Origin: JAEXOD01 sp963663265
Lineage (GTDB): Bacteria; Bacteroidota; Ignavibacteria; Ignavibacteriales; Melioribacteraceae
NCBI GenBank assembly: GCA_963663265.2
Contig: CAXXXM010000001.1
Location: 992,001-1,056,000 of the forward strand
DNA length: 64,000 bases
Reading direction: 5' to 3'
In this document: positions 8,347-18,686 of the stretch, piece by piece
How the letters are laid out: each line of letters begins with the position of its first letter
Position numbering within the stretch: the first letter of the stretch is position 1
Notes under the pieces: model-generated
The model's database searches: none
Seen by the model: the letters and a program-made list of their open reading frames with translations, nothing else
What the model was told of the DNA's origin: nothing
Made by a program: the position numbers and the translations under genes

Positions 8347-11292
8347 TTATTTTAATAAAATTGATTTAATAGTTTGTGAATGCTTATTTGTGTTTAATCT
8401 AATAAAATAAATTCCGGTTGAAACAGAAGTATTTTTATCATTATCTCCATTCCAGTATATTGAATATTTACCTGGAATATAATTGGAATTCACCAATTCT
8501 TTAATCTTGTTCCCTAAAATATCATAAATTGTTAAATTAACAACAGATTTATCTGCTATTGTAAAATTGATTTTTGTGGAGTTATTGAACGGATTTGGAA
8601 AGTTGTTTTCTAAATTAAATTCATAATCAGCTTTAAAATCATCATATTTTAAATCGGTATTATTAATAAAGGCTTCAATACCAAACCAAGGTGTCTTAGT
8701 CTCTTCTTGATTTATGATAATTTCAAAACAATTTGGAGAACTTGGGTAAACAGTTATCTTTTGAGATTCAATTGCTTGCCCTGTGGGTAATAAGGGATAT
8801 AACCATATAGAATCAGCATTAATTTTAATATTTGCAGTAAAATTTAATGGGGATAGTTGTGTGGGAGCAGAACCCCAATTATTATTTATACTTGTTGTGC
8901 CGCTCCATATCATATTAGTATTTTGAATTTTGGAAACGACGGTTAATAGTGATAACGAGGAATTACTAAGCGAATCAGCTTTTAGTGAAACCCATGTTAT
9001 GGTACCAAAATCACTTGCATTTACTAATTTGAGATTTCCTAATTCAATATTGTTAAAGTTGTTTAATTTACCGGTTATTCCTATGTATTTAGGGGTGTTA
9101 ACTGTTAATAATCCTTCATTATTTAGAATAATTTCCTGAGTATCGGTAGTATAAGTTGTTTGGTTATATTCCGGGAAACCTGTAAAATCCGTATTAAATG
9201 GTGCATCAAAAGAAGAAATATCCACAGAGTGTTCAAATACTATTTTAGGATCGAAAAACTGATATCTTTCCCAAGATGAATTATCATACTTTGGTAGTAC
9301 AAATATTGAATCTTTGTTAAAATTTATTGAATAAACATTATTTGCTGTTTTAATTAAGTCGTTTTGAAATACATAAGATACTGTTGGATTTAAAGCCATC
9401 ACAACAGAATTTCTATTTAGATTAAAGTATCCTAATACCTTGTCAGTTGAACAATCATACGAATCATTATAATCAAAATACATAATTCCATCAATATTAT
9501 GAAAAGAGCTGTAAGCTGATAAAAATATTGGCATTTCGCATTGAAAACGATTTGGGAATGGATGGTTATATTCACTTATAGTATAAGGTTTTCCTTTAAT
9601 TTTATTAAAACTAAATAAATTGGAAATAGTAGAATTATCATCTTCAAAAATCATTGATGTGTTTTTAATTAACCAGTCGGTATTTGACCAATCCTCATTT
9701 GGAAAAGTAGGGTGATCCCAATATGCATGGTTATCAATATAATCCATTTTATCTTGCACCATTAAATCTTGCACGCCAATGTTCCAATTTGTGCCAACAA
9801 TAGGAACTTTTACGCCTAAAGTGTTTTTTAGAAAGTTTTTCATTTCTAAATAAAAATTGCTTTCAAGCGAATAATAAAAATCAGATATATCTTTAATACG
9901 GTTTTCAGTAAAACCAATTAAATCAGTATAGTTATTTCTAACAATATTTTTGTTTTCTAAACTTTCTCCTGCAATTAATCCTTGAATAGGAGCTTTTGTT
10001 AATTTAATATCATCAAACCAATAAATACCATTTCCCTCGAACTGAAAAGCAAGTTTAGTTGTTGCAATTGCAGCTTCAGAAGCTTTAACAGTAAAAGAAA
10101 AGACTTTCCAATAGGGAGTAAGGTTAAATTCCTTTCCACCATAATAAGTGTATGGCGAATTTTGATTTGAAACTGTAACATTAATTTTTCGAGCTACATC
10201 ACTACGAGCAGCAAATTGAATTATATATGTAGAGTCTTTTTCAAATGATAATCCGGTTTGTCTCCATTGCAAATGCCAATAAGTACCTGTTGTATTAGTA
10301 ACTGAAACTTTTGCAGATAGAAGTCCATTATATGGATTTAAAATATCTTTTGTCATTGAAGCTAAACAACCGTTATGTAATTCTAAACTCCAATAGGTAT
10401 TTATTGGTAAAATTTCAAAATCAGGGTTTAACACTTGGTTAAGACCTATATTGTAATTTGCTCCAACTAACCATGCAGAATTTAAGTTATTAGTTGAAAT
10501 ATATTTATTAAGTAAATAATTATTCCATAAACTATCAAGCATTTTTGAATGCCTATAAGTGAGTGAACCACCTTCAGCACGAGGAATTAGTTTACCGCTT
10601 TTCCACATTCTAAAAAGAGAATTTTCGTTAATTACTTCAACCATTGCCATAACCGGATCATTCACCAATGAAAGATTGGTATAAGGATTTACATGAGTTA
10701 ATAATTGAGTTGCATATTCTTTTTGCAATTCAATAAGCTTAGGGTCAAAAATAGTAACACCTTTTGCATAATCAATTAAAGAATCGGCATCAATTACACC
10801 ATCTGAAATTTTAAATGTTCTACCAACATTTAAATTCATGTTTACAAAAATCCCATTAAGTTTAAGCTTACTAATCAAAAATTCCAATTTATCTAAATTT
10901 ACACTATTTAGTGTTCTTGTATTTTGAGTTTGATAAAATAAAGAACCGGATGTCCAATTGTTATCCAAATGATGAAATCTAATTAAGTTAAAACCTATTT
11001 TTCGTATTCTACTTGCAATACCATCAGCAGATGTTTTAGGAGGAAAAGCACCATCAGCAACTAAATTTGCTCCCCAAAATTTAATTCGTTCATTATTTAA
11101 TGAAAAATTACCAATATTATTTATAGAAATAAAACAATTTGGCTCAATGGGTTTGATAGGGAAGTTCGGTAAAAATTTTTGAGAAGTTGAGTCGAAAGGC
11201 GGCATATAAAAGTTATAGCCGCCTGAAAAAGTTTGTGCACTAACAGAATTTATAATAATAAGAATAAAGAAATATATATTATTTAACTTCAA
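8347..11292 (-). CDS. Secreted clan GH-A glycoside hydrolase with inserted carbohydrate-binding module and T9SS sorting domain
   Basis: At 981 residues, it starts with a signal peptide ending in SVSAQ. A TIM-barrel glycosidase begins with RIKFWGANLVADGAFPP and IGFNLIRFHHLD. The likely acid/base is E223 in EVINENS and the likely nucleophile E574 in YTISEYNHPFP. Between them, at about 285-440, sits a CBM4/9-like beta-sandwich (NPDFEILPINTYWSLE to GIYWFDDIKL), so the module is inserted into the catalytic domain rather than appended. The C-terminus (NNFPNPFNNSTKINFTI onward) is a type IX secretion sorting domain. The start is TTG, overlapping the end of the upstream GH3 gene by 14 bp; no ATG precedes the signal peptide. 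The exact GH family is uncertain (GH5-like). Beta-glucan activity is inferred from the operon. Confidence 0.75.
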   Translation of the reverse strand: MKLNNIYFFILIIINSVSAQTFSGGYNFYMPPFDSTSQKFLPNFPIKPIEPNCFISINNIGNFSLNNERIKFWGANLVADGAFPPKTSADGIASRIRKIGFNLIRFHHLDNNWTSGSLFYQTQNTRTLNSVNLDKLEFLISKLKLNGIFVNMNLNVGRTFKISDGVIDADSLIDYAKGVTIFDPKLIELQKEYATQLLTHVNPYTNLSLVNDPVMAMVEVINENSLFRMWKSGKLIPRAEGGSLTYRHSKMLDSLWNNYLLNKYISTNNLNSAWLVGANYNIGLNQVLNPDFEILPINTYWSLELHNGCLASMTKDILNPYNGLLSAKVSVTNTTGTYWHLQWRQTGLSFEKDSTYIIQFAARSDVARKINVTVSNQNSPYTYYGGKEFNLTPYWKVFSFTVKASEAAIATTKLAFQFEGNGIYWFDDIKLTKAPIQGLIAGESLENKNIVRNNYTDLIGFTENRIKDISDFYYSLESNFYLEMKNFLKNTLGVKVPIVGTNWNIGVQDLMVQDKMDYIDNHAYWDHPTFPNEDWSNTDWLIKNTSMIFEDDNSTISNLFSFNKIKGKPYTISEYNHPFPNRFQCEMPIFLSAYSSFHNIDGIMYFDYNDSYDCSTDKVLGYFNLNRNSVVMALNPTVSYVFQNDLIKTANNVYSINFNKDSIFVLPKYDNSSWERYQFFDPKIVFEHSVDISSFDAPFNTDFTGFPEYNQTTYTTDTQEIILNNEGLLTVNTPKYIGITGKLNNFNNIELGNLKLVNASDFGTITWVSLKADSLSNSSLSLLTVVSKIQNTNMIWSGTTSINNNWGSAPTQLSPLNFTANIKINADSIWLYPLLPTGQAIESQKITVYPSSPNCFEIIINQEETKTPWFGIEAFINNTDLKYDDFKADYEFNLENNFPNPFNNSTKINFTIADKSVVNLTIYDILGNKIKELVNSNYIPGKYSIYWNGDNDKNTSVSTGIYFIRLNTNKHSQTIKSILLK

Positions 11293-13768
11293 TACTATTC
11301 TCTAATTTAATGTTTTCCGAAGAACTTCCAATTTGAATATTGTATTTGCCTGATTCTAATTTCCAATTGTCAGATTTAACATCAAAGTATTTTAAATCTT
11401 CAACTGAAAAATGTAGAGTTATTGTTTTTTCTTCATTTGGTTTGAGATAAACTTTATTAAAGCGTTTTAATTCTTTAACGGGTCTGTCAATCTTTGAATC
11501 AATAGGAGAAATATATAATTGAGAAATCTCCGCACCTTCAAATTTTCCAACGTTTTTAATATTATATGTAACTTTGTATTGTTTCTTTTCTTTTGTTACG
11601 TTTAAATTAGAATATTCATATGAAGTGTATGAAAGTCCAAATCCAAATGGGAAAAGAGGTTTAATATTATTCTTTTGAAAATGCCTATACCCAACATAAA
11701 TTCCATCTGAGTATTCTGTTGTACCATCAATTTTACGATATGAATTAAAAGCAGAGCAATCTTCCCAAGCTTTTGGATAACTAATAGGTAATTTACCAGA
11801 AGGATTAAACTTGCCAATAATAACATCAGCAATAGCATTTCCAATTTCTTGTCCAGCAAAAAAAGATTGTACTATTGCAGGGACTTTATCTGCCCACTTT
11901 GTAATATTAACAGGAGAACCTGAAGTAACAACTAAAATAACATTGCTGTTAGCTTCCAATATTTTATCAACTAACTTATCTTGCCCACCAGGTAAATCAA
12001 GACTTTCACGGTCTTTTCCTTCAGATTCATCATAATTAGAAGTTCCAACAAATAATAATACAAGATCAGAATTTTTAGCTACATCCATAGCATTTTTAAT
12101 TAAATCTTCACCAGGAAGCTGCCAACCCATTTTAACGACTGCAGAGCCTACGTTTTCGTAATAATCTAATACAAACTTGTATAATTTGTCTTTTTGTAGT
12201 TCTATTTCAAATGTAGAAGTCATTTCTCCATGGTCATTCCAATCGTCAATAACCAATTCATCTTCAAAGTATAATTTATTACCATCATCGGAAGCAACAT
12301 TTATTTTATAAAGCCCTGATTTAGGAGCCTTTAAATATCCTTCAAATCTTGCAGAATAATTGTCTTTATTTACGCCTTGAGCAGGGGATTCATCACCCCA
12401 ATAAAATTGTAGATTAGGAACAATTAATTCAGCAACCGGTGAACCTTCAAGTTCTTTATTATTAAAATAAGATACTTTTAATCCAGAACTTTTACCTTCA
12501 CTATCAGTAAAAAAGAATTTGCTATCAATTGATTTTTCATCACCTTCAAATACAACACCGGGAGCATAATTAATATCGACAATATTTCCAATTTTATTTT
12601 TAAAAGCTTCAAGTGGAGAAATTGAATAATATGGTAAAACTTGAGAGCTACCACCTCCGCCAGTTCTTGCATAGCCTGCATTGGGACCAATAACTGCAAT
12701 GGATTTAATTACATCTGTATTTAATGGAAGTATGTCATAATTATTTTTTAATAAAACTATGCTTTTTACAGCACTTTCATATGCAAGTAGTTTGTGTTCT
12801 TCATTATTCAGTTTTGATTCATCATATTTGTAATCATCAAATAAACCAATTTTAAACATTACTGTTAATATTCGTTTTACTTTATCATTAAGTTTATTAA
12901 CGTCAAGCGAACCATTCAATATACCTTTTAGTAACGATTCTTGATTTAAATAAGTACCTTTAGGCATTTCAAGGTCCAAACCACTATTAAAAGTTGGCGT
13001 TGAACTATGAACTGCACCCCAATCTGACATGACCAATCCCTTAAATTTCCATTCTTTTTTTAATTTATCCATAAGCAAAAAATCATTTTCACTTGCATAA
13101 TGGTCATTAATTTTATTGTAGGCAGACATTACAGCCATAACATCGGCTTCTGTAACAGCAGCTTTAAAAGCCGGAAGGTAAATTTCGTTTAAGGCACGTT
13201 TATCAACTAATGTATTAACAAACATTCTTTCATGTTCTTGGTTATTACAAGCAAAATGTTTAACCGTTGCAACAACATTTTCGGATTGAACGCCCATAAT
13301 GTAGTTTATACCCATTTGGCTGGTTAAATATGGGTCTTCTCCAAATGATTCAAAGTTCCTTCCACCTTGAGGAATGCGGGCAATATTAACGCAAGGTCCT
13401 AAAATTACATGTCTACCTTTTGCCTTAACTTCTTCAGCAATAGCTTTACCAACTTTATATATTAGACCAGGTTCCCATGTTGAGCCTAAAGCAATTCCGG
13501 AAGGGAAAGCAGTTGCTTTATCCCATCTAACACCCAAAGGACCGTCTGTCATATTTAGCGGGGGAATACTTAGTCTTTCAAATGGTTTAGTGGCAAAACC
13601 TGTTCCACCAAGTAGATCAATTTTCTCTTCAATAGTCATCAAATTTACTAAATTTTCAACTCTCTTTTCTATTGGATTTTTACTGTTTTGATAAGGCAAT
13701 TTTTTTGATTGAGCATTTATTAATGAACAAACACTAAATAAAAGAAATAGAATTGTTGTTTTTTTCAT
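11279..13768 (-). CDS. Glycoside hydrolase family 3 beta-glucosidase with PA14 domain
   Basis: The protein is about 829 residues from the ATG at 13768; an upstream TTG at 13774 is less likely. It has a signal peptide (VCSLINAQS). The GH3 N-terminal barrel carries FESFGEDPYL, KHFACNNQEHER and the nucleophile Asp in GLVMSDWGAVHS, about residue 249. The GH3 C-terminal domain is interrupted at about 430-548 by a PA14 domain (RFEGYLKAPKSGLYKINVAS, DDWNDHGE), as in several beta-glucosidases where it narrows the pocket. It ends with a fibronectin-III-like domain. It releases glucose from beta-gluco-oligosaccharides, probably in the periplasm. Its 50-bp upstream gap is the widest inside the operon and holds a 17-bp element also found at 23124. 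Confidence 0.9.
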   Translation of the reverse strand: MKKTTILFLLFSVCSLINAQSKKLPYQNSKNPIEKRVENLVNLMTIEEKIDLLGGTGFATKPFERLSIPPLNMTDGPLGVRWDKATAFPSGIALGSTWEPGLIYKVGKAIAEEVKAKGRHVILGPCVNIARIPQGGRNFESFGEDPYLTSQMGINYIMGVQSENVVATVKHFACNNQEHERMFVNTLVDKRALNEIYLPAFKAAVTEADVMAVMSAYNKINDHYASENDFLLMDKLKKEWKFKGLVMSDWGAVHSSTPTFNSGLDLEMPKGTYLNQESLLKGILNGSLDVNKLNDKVKRILTVMFKIGLFDDYKYDESKLNNEEHKLLAYESAVKSIVLLKNNYDILPLNTDVIKSIAVIGPNAGYARTGGGGSSQVLPYYSISPLEAFKNKIGNIVDINYAPGVVFEGDEKSIDSKFFFTDSEGKSSGLKVSYFNNKELEGSPVAELIVPNLQFYWGDESPAQGVNKDNYSARFEGYLKAPKSGLYKINVASDDGNKLYFEDELVIDDWNDHGEMTSTFEIELQKDKLYKFVLDYYENVGSAVVKMGWQLPGEDLIKNAMDVAKNSDLVLLFVGTSNYDESEGKDRESLDLPGGQDKLVDKILEANSNVILVVTSGSPVNITKWADKVPAIVQSFFAGQEIGNAIADVIIGKFNPSGKLPISYPKAWEDCSAFNSYRKIDGTTEYSDGIYVGYRHFQKNNIKPLFPFGFGLSYTSYEYSNLNVTKEKKQYKVTYNIKNVGKFEGAEISQLYISPIDSKIDRPVKELKRFNKVYLKPNEEKTITLHFSVEDLKYFDVKSDNWKLESGKYNIQIGSSSENIKLENSIEVK

Positions 13769-13783
13769 AATCAACTCACATAG

Positions 13784-13800
13784 TTAATAATCAAAATTTT
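13784..13800. promoter_or_regulatory. 17-bp AT-rich element before the GH3-PA14 gene, also present at 23124-23140
   Basis: TTAATAATCAAAATTTT lies 16 bp upstream of the GH3-PA14 start and recurs exactly in the divergent control region of the glucan locus. It could be an operator or an internal promoter part. The sequence is AT-rich, so chance repetition is not excluded. Confidence 0.3.
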
Positions 13801-13824
13801 GTACATCAAAAAATAAAAAAAGTT

Positions 13825-15039
13825 TTATTTTTTTAACCCTAATGCTTTCAAATATTCATTATTTAATTTGCAATTTTTGGTTAACATGTTTTCTAAATAG
13901 TCTTGTAATGCCTTTTTTACAATATTATCTGAAGGTTTTTTTTCTCTAATGTCTTTGTATGAAACATAATTTGAATTTGCAAAGGTAATAATACTATCAA
14001 ATTCAGTTGTTTTTGTAATAGACAATACACATGATTCCGAATCCATCTTTTTATAAGGCCAAAAACACCAACCGATATTATTTTCTTCTAATAATATTCT
14101 AAAGCTATTAATCCATTCATTAGTGTTCTCACCACTTTCACCTAAATAAATAGGTACATTATATTTTGTACTATAATCTAAGTATTCTTGGATTACATCT
14201 TTAGTGGTTGCTGACCAATATTTATGAAAAGTATAAACAGATTTGTTATCAAAAGGGGGACCAAATACTGTAAAATTTGTATTCCATTGTGCCCCGGCAA
14301 TAAAAATTAAATGATTTACATCATATTTTCTTATTTCTGCAGTCAATCTTTTAAAGAATGGTTCTAATTTGGGATTAAGTTTTTCTTTATCAAAATAATG
14401 AGCAATTGGTTCATTTAATAAATCATATCCAAGTATTATTGGTTCATTTGCGTAAATTTGAGCAAGTTTTGTCCAAACTTTTATTGTAGTTAGCTGATCA
14501 TCTTCAGATTCAAACAAAAATGGATATCCATAACTATCATCAATATTATCACCTGTTTGACCACCGGGAGCACAATGCATATCTAATAAAACATATAGGT
14601 TCTCTTTTTTACACCATTGAATTAGGTTATTTAATAGTTCATACCCATCACCTTCCAACTTATCGTTAAAAGTGTTATAAAAAAGTGCATAATGAAAGGG
14701 GAGCCTTATTGAATTAAATCCTAATGATTTAACAAGTTTTATATCTTCGTAAGTAATAAAGTTTTTACGATATTCTTTCCAAAAAGATTTTGCTTCAGCC
14801 GGTCCAATTAACGTATTAAAAAGTGTGTAGATTCTTGTGGGAGAAGAAACATCTTTAAGTTTAATAAAATATCCTTCAGGAACAAACCAATTTCCTAAAT
14901 TTATACCCTTTAATAAAATTGGATTCCCATCTAAATCAATAATTTTGTCATCTTTAGCAGAGATATACTTGTTTGTTTGCGAAAATAAAGAAGAAAAACA
15001 AAATAACAATACAAAGCAACAACTAATAATTCTTTTCAT
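13825..15039 (-). CDS. Glycoside hydrolase family 5 endo/exo-beta-glucanase
   Basis: This 404-residue protein has a signal peptide (CCFVLLFCFSSLFSQ). It is a GH5 barrel: LKGINLGNWFVPEGYF, SLGFNSIRLPFHYALF with the conserved Arg, acid/base E210 in DLLNEPIAHYF, VYTFHKYW, nucleophile E301 in IYLGESGENTNEW, and a final WCFWPYKK strand. The GNW-x-x-PEG start resembles exo-1,3-beta-glucanase and related GH5 subfamilies, but the subfamily cannot be fixed by eye. No binding module or sorting domain follows, so it is likely periplasmic or lipid-free at the envelope. It sits in the glucan operon between the GH3-PA14 gene and a lipoprotein glycosidase. Confidence 0.85.
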   Translation of the reverse strand: MKRIISCCFVLLFCFSSLFSQTNKYISAKDDKIIDLDGNPILLKGINLGNWFVPEGYFIKLKDVSSPTRIYTLFNTLIGPAEAKSFWKEYRKNFITYEDIKLVKSLGFNSIRLPFHYALFYNTFNDKLEGDGYELLNNLIQWCKKENLYVLLDMHCAPGGQTGDNIDDSYGYPFLFESEDDQLTTIKVWTKLAQIYANEPIILGYDLLNEPIAHYFDKEKLNPKLEPFFKRLTAEIRKYDVNHLIFIAGAQWNTNFTVFGPPFDNKSVYTFHKYWSATTKDVIQEYLDYSTKYNVPIYLGESGENTNEWINSFRILLEENNIGWCFWPYKKMDSESCVLSITKTTEFDSIITFANSNYVSYKDIREKKPSDNIVKKALQDYLENMLTKNCKLNNEYLKALGLKK

Positions 15040-15050
15040 ATGTGCCCTCG

Positions 15051-16394
15051 CTATTTAAACATTTCTTTAACAGTATAAAATGCCTTTCTTGGAGTCCATT
15101 CATCTAAACCATCATTGTCAGAATCGGGAGATAATGAAATAAGTCCCCACCATTCTTCATTTGAAAAACCATCGGGATGTGTATTAGATTGATATCCTCC
15201 ATAGTTTTCATGTGACCATGGGTCAGTATCTTTCCACCATTCATCTGTAAATTCAAAAACAGTACCACCAAGGCAGTAATCTCCGGCAGTTACAATTTGA
15301 ATCCAGTTGCTCATAATAAAATCTGCGTGAGTATCTTGGTATTCAGTCTTAGTTCTATTATCCAAAGCATCAATACCCCATTCAGTAAGAATAACCGGTT
15401 TTTTAGAGGCTGATTTATATGCAACTAAGTTTGGACCTAAATCCCATTGATAAATATTAGAAGCCCACAAATCCACATAAGTAAGATAGTTATCATCGGC
15501 AGACATCGAACGAGAACCGACATTATTAAAAGCTCCATTATTTATTGCAACAGGGTGATATTTTTCACCTTCAATTTTGTAAGCCGCAATTGCTAACTCT
15601 TGACAAAGTGTATACCAATTAACACTATTGCCATTTTGGTAATTTTGTTCGTTACCAAGATTCCATATTAATAAAGCATTATAATCTTTATATTCAATTA
15701 CAAATTCTTCAAATTCTTTAATAACATTCTTTCTAACAGTAGTATCGCCTAAGTTTAATTTATAGTCAACCCAAAAGCCTAAAATTACAGCAATATTATT
15801 CTCACTGCATTTAGTTAAAAAGTATTTATCAACACCTGAATAGGTTCTTATAGTATTAACATTTAAGTCCTTTAAATAAGTAATACATCTATCATATAAT
15901 TTTGTGGTTGGCTCAACATTTCCAATTGGAGTAGGAGAAAAGGCAACACCTTTTACATAATGATTACTATAAACACCATCACCGTCAAAATCAACTTCTA
16001 ATTTTTTGTTAAAAAGCCTAACAGTTCCTTTACTTACAGGTTTTGAAGCTGGAACTTCATAATCAATTTTTGTTAATGAAGCATTAACATTTGAAACACC
16101 GCTAACAGCAGAACCTACTTCAACCGTTATTGTTTTGTAGCCAACTCTTGAAATCCTTAAAATGTGTCTATCTTGTGGAACATTTGAAATCATAAAATAA
16201 CCATCGTTATTTGTCCAAACAGGATTTTTTTCAGGATAATTTGCTAAAAAAACGGCTGCTCTGCTTAAAGGATTATTATTATTATCAGTAATTCTACCAG
16301 AAATAGTAGTAGGGAAGCTATATTCGGTTTTGTCTTCATTACAACCAATACAAACTAAAAATAATAAAAACATATAAAATCTTAGATATTTCAT
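15051..16394 (-). CDS. Clan GH-A glycosidase lipoprotein with carboxypeptidase-regulatory-like domain
   Basis: At 447 residues, the N-terminus (MFLLFLVCIGCNED) looks like a lipoprotein signal with Cys18 as the acylated residue. Residues about 32-105 form a carboxypeptidase-regulatory-like beta-sandwich (SGRITDNNNNPLSRAAVFL, NDGYFMISNVP). A TIM-barrel glycosidase follows, with NVNTIRTYSGVDKYFL, acid/base E249 in IWNLGNEQNY and nucleophile E338 in VILTEWGIDAL. The barrel resembles the GH2 C-terminal and GH72-type folds, so it may be a beta-glucanase or transglycosidase. A GAGG site 4 bp before the ATG supports the start. It is an envelope-anchored member of the glucan operon; the precise substrate is inferred. 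Confidence 0.7.
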   Translation of the reverse strand: MKYLRFYMFLLFLVCIGCNEDKTEYSFPTTISGRITDNNNNPLSRAAVFLANYPEKNPVWTNNDGYFMISNVPQDRHILRISRVGYKTITVEVGSAVSGVSNVNASLTKIDYEVPASKPVSKGTVRLFNKKLEVDFDGDGVYSNHYVKGVAFSPTPIGNVEPTTKLYDRCITYLKDLNVNTIRTYSGVDKYFLTKCSENNIAVILGFWVDYKLNLGDTTVRKNVIKEFEEFVIEYKDYNALLIWNLGNEQNYQNGNSVNWYTLCQELAIAAYKIEGEKYHPVAINNGAFNNVGSRSMSADDNYLTYVDLWASNIYQWDLGPNLVAYKSASKKPVILTEWGIDALDNRTKTEYQDTHADFIMSNWIQIVTAGDYCLGGTVFEFTDEWWKDTDPWSHENYGGYQSNTHPDGFSNEEWWGLISLSPDSDNDGLDEWTPRKAFYTVKEMFK

Positions 16395-16435
16395 GGTACC
16401 TCGATAAAAAATTAATAGAAAGGGGAGAGGAAGTT

Positions 16436-18673
16436 TTATTTAATCAATTCAAATGAATTTACTAATACTTCCTCTGAGTTTGTTCCTACAAATACTTTAA
16501 AATTTCCGGCTTCACTAACAAATTCCAATTGATTGTTATAGAAGGCTAAATCGTCATTTTTTAATGTAAAACTAATAGTCGTTTTTGAATTTGCCGGGAT
16601 AAATACTTTTCTAAATGCCTTAAGTTCTTTAACAGGTCTTGTAAGTGAAGCAGTTATATCTTGAATATATAATTGAACAATTTCATTCCCATCTCTATTA
16701 CTTAAGTTCTCTATATCAATTGAAACTTTTAGACTATCAGATTCATTTAATGATTTTTTATCTAAACGTAAATTTGAATATTTATATGTTGAATAACTCA
16801 AACCATAACCAAAAGGATATAATGGGGAAGAGGATAAATCGGTATATCTTGATGTTAGTTGAGTTAAATCATTACTTGAAGGTCTACCCGTATTTTTGTG
16901 ATTATAATAAAAAGGAATTTGACCTGTTGATCGTGGAAAAGTTACAGGAAGTTTTCCAGATGGATTATAATCGCCAAAAATTACATCAGCAATTGCATTA
17001 CCGCTTTGTAAACCAAGAAACCATGTTTCTAAAATAGCAGGTACATTTTCTGATAGCCAATTAATTGTTAATGGTCTTCCATTACTTAAAACAACTATTA
17101 AGTTTTTATTAACCTTATAAATTTCTTTAGCTAATTCTTCTTGAATACCGGGTATGTTAATATTGGATTTAGATTTTGCTTCACCTGTCATTTTTGAATC
17201 TTCACCAATATTTAAAATTACATAATCCGAATTTTTTGATAGTTCAATAGCTTCAGAGAAATATTTTCTACTTGAATCTGTTATAAAACAACCAACAGAA
17301 TAGTCAATTTTTGTTGAATTATTAAGTTTGTTTTTAATGCCTTCTAAAAGAGTAACAACATTGTTTGAATCACCTAACTGTTCCCAAGAACCTAAGGGAT
17401 TTTTCTTTGAATTTGCTAAATAACCAATTATTGCTATGGATTTAATATCTTTTTTTAAAGGTAAAATATTATCGTTGTTTTTTAACAAAACAATCGATTT
17501 TTTAGCACTTTCACGCGAAAAATCTATCATTTCAGTAGTAAGAGTGTTTTGTTTTTCATCTGATTTGTTACAATACTTGAATGGATTCTCAAATAAACCA
17601 AGTGCAAACTTTACTCTAAGAACACGTTTAACGGCATCATTAATAATTTTTATGTCAATTTTATTTGTATTAATTAATTCTTTTAAATTGTTAAAATATG
17701 AATTAGATTCCATATCAATATCTACGCCGGCATTAATACTAAGTATAGCAGCATCTTTAGAATCAAGTGCTATACCGTGATTAATCAATTCGCCAATCGA
17801 ATTCCAATCACTAACAACTAAACCTTCAAAACCGAGTTTCGTTTTAAGAATATCTCTTAATAAGTGTTTATTAGCACTTGATGGTATGCTACCAATTTCG
17901 TTAAAAGAACACATTAAAGTACCGGCTCCATTATTTAAAGCAGAAATAAATGGAGGAAGATAAACATTAAATAATGTAGTTTCCGAAATATCTACTGTGT
18001 TATAATCTCTTCCACCTTCAACTGCACCATAAGCAGCAAAATGTTTTGGGCAGGCAAAAATTGAAAAGGGGAGAGTAAAATTATTACCTTGATAACCTAA
18101 AACTCTGTATTTTGCAATTTGAGATCCTAAATAGGGGTCTTCGCCGGCTCCTTCTACTATTCTTCCCCAGCGAGGGTCTCTTGCAATATCCACCATTGGA
18201 TTAAATGTCCAATGCACTCCATTGGAAGCTGCTTCTATTGCTTGATATCGAGCTGAATTGAAGATAATATCCATATCCCAAGACGAGGCTTCAGCTAAAG
18301 GGACTGGAAAAGTGGTTTTAAAACCATGAATTACATCTAATGCAAATAAAAGGGGAATTTTTAGTCGGGATTTAGTGACGGCAATTTTTTGGAGCTTTTC
18401 AGTAATATCGGCTCCAAAAATGTTTAAAAAAGAACCAACTTCACCTTTTTCAATTAATAAAAGGTGTTCAGGTTTTACAGTACATACACCATTAAAATCC
18501 CACCAATTTGCTGAATATTGATTAATCTGACCAATTTTTTCTTCAATTGTCATAATACTGATAATTGAATCAATAGTTGCTTCAGTTTTTGAATTAATTA
18601 ATTTAACCTTTTGGGCAAATAAACATGTATTAGCAAATAATAATAATGTAAAGTAAAACCTGAACTTTTTCAT
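16436..18673 (-). CDS. Glycoside hydrolase family 3 beta-glucosidase (BglX-like)
   Basis: This 745-residue protein has a signal peptide (LLLFANTCLFAQ). The full three-domain GH3 layout is visible: barrel motifs VDIARDPRWGRIVEGAGEDP and CPKHFAAYGAVEGGRDYN, nucleophile D289 in GLVVSDWNSIGEL, the alpha/beta domain (NILPLKKDIKSIAIIG, SNGRPLTINW), and a C-terminal fibronectin-III-like domain beginning near FGYGLSYSTYKYSN. The layout and length match periplasmic BglX. It hydrolyses beta-linked gluco-oligosaccharides from the non-reducing end. It is one of three GH3 paralogues in the operon, probably with different linkage preferences. Confidence 0.9.
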   Translation of the reverse strand: MKKFRFYFTLLLFANTCLFAQKVKLINSKTEATIDSIISIMTIEEKIGQINQYSANWWDFNGVCTVKPEHLLLIEKGEVGSFLNIFGADITEKLQKIAVTKSRLKIPLLFALDVIHGFKTTFPVPLAEASSWDMDIIFNSARYQAIEAASNGVHWTFNPMVDIARDPRWGRIVEGAGEDPYLGSQIAKYRVLGYQGNNFTLPFSIFACPKHFAAYGAVEGGRDYNTVDISETTLFNVYLPPFISALNNGAGTLMCSFNEIGSIPSSANKHLLRDILKTKLGFEGLVVSDWNSIGELINHGIALDSKDAAILSINAGVDIDMESNSYFNNLKELINTNKIDIKIINDAVKRVLRVKFALGLFENPFKYCNKSDEKQNTLTTEMIDFSRESAKKSIVLLKNNDNILPLKKDIKSIAIIGYLANSKKNPLGSWEQLGDSNNVVTLLEGIKNKLNNSTKIDYSVGCFITDSSRKYFSEAIELSKNSDYVILNIGEDSKMTGEAKSKSNINIPGIQEELAKEIYKVNKNLIVVLSNGRPLTINWLSENVPAILETWFLGLQSGNAIADVIFGDYNPSGKLPVTFPRSTGQIPFYYNHKNTGRPSSNDLTQLTSRYTDLSSSPLYPFGYGLSYSTYKYSNLRLDKKSLNESDSLKVSIDIENLSNRDGNEIVQLYIQDITASLTRPVKELKAFRKVFIPANSKTTISFTLKNDDLAFYNNQLEFVSEAGNFKVFVGTNSEEVLVNSFELIK

Positions 18674-18686
18674 AGTTTATCTAATT

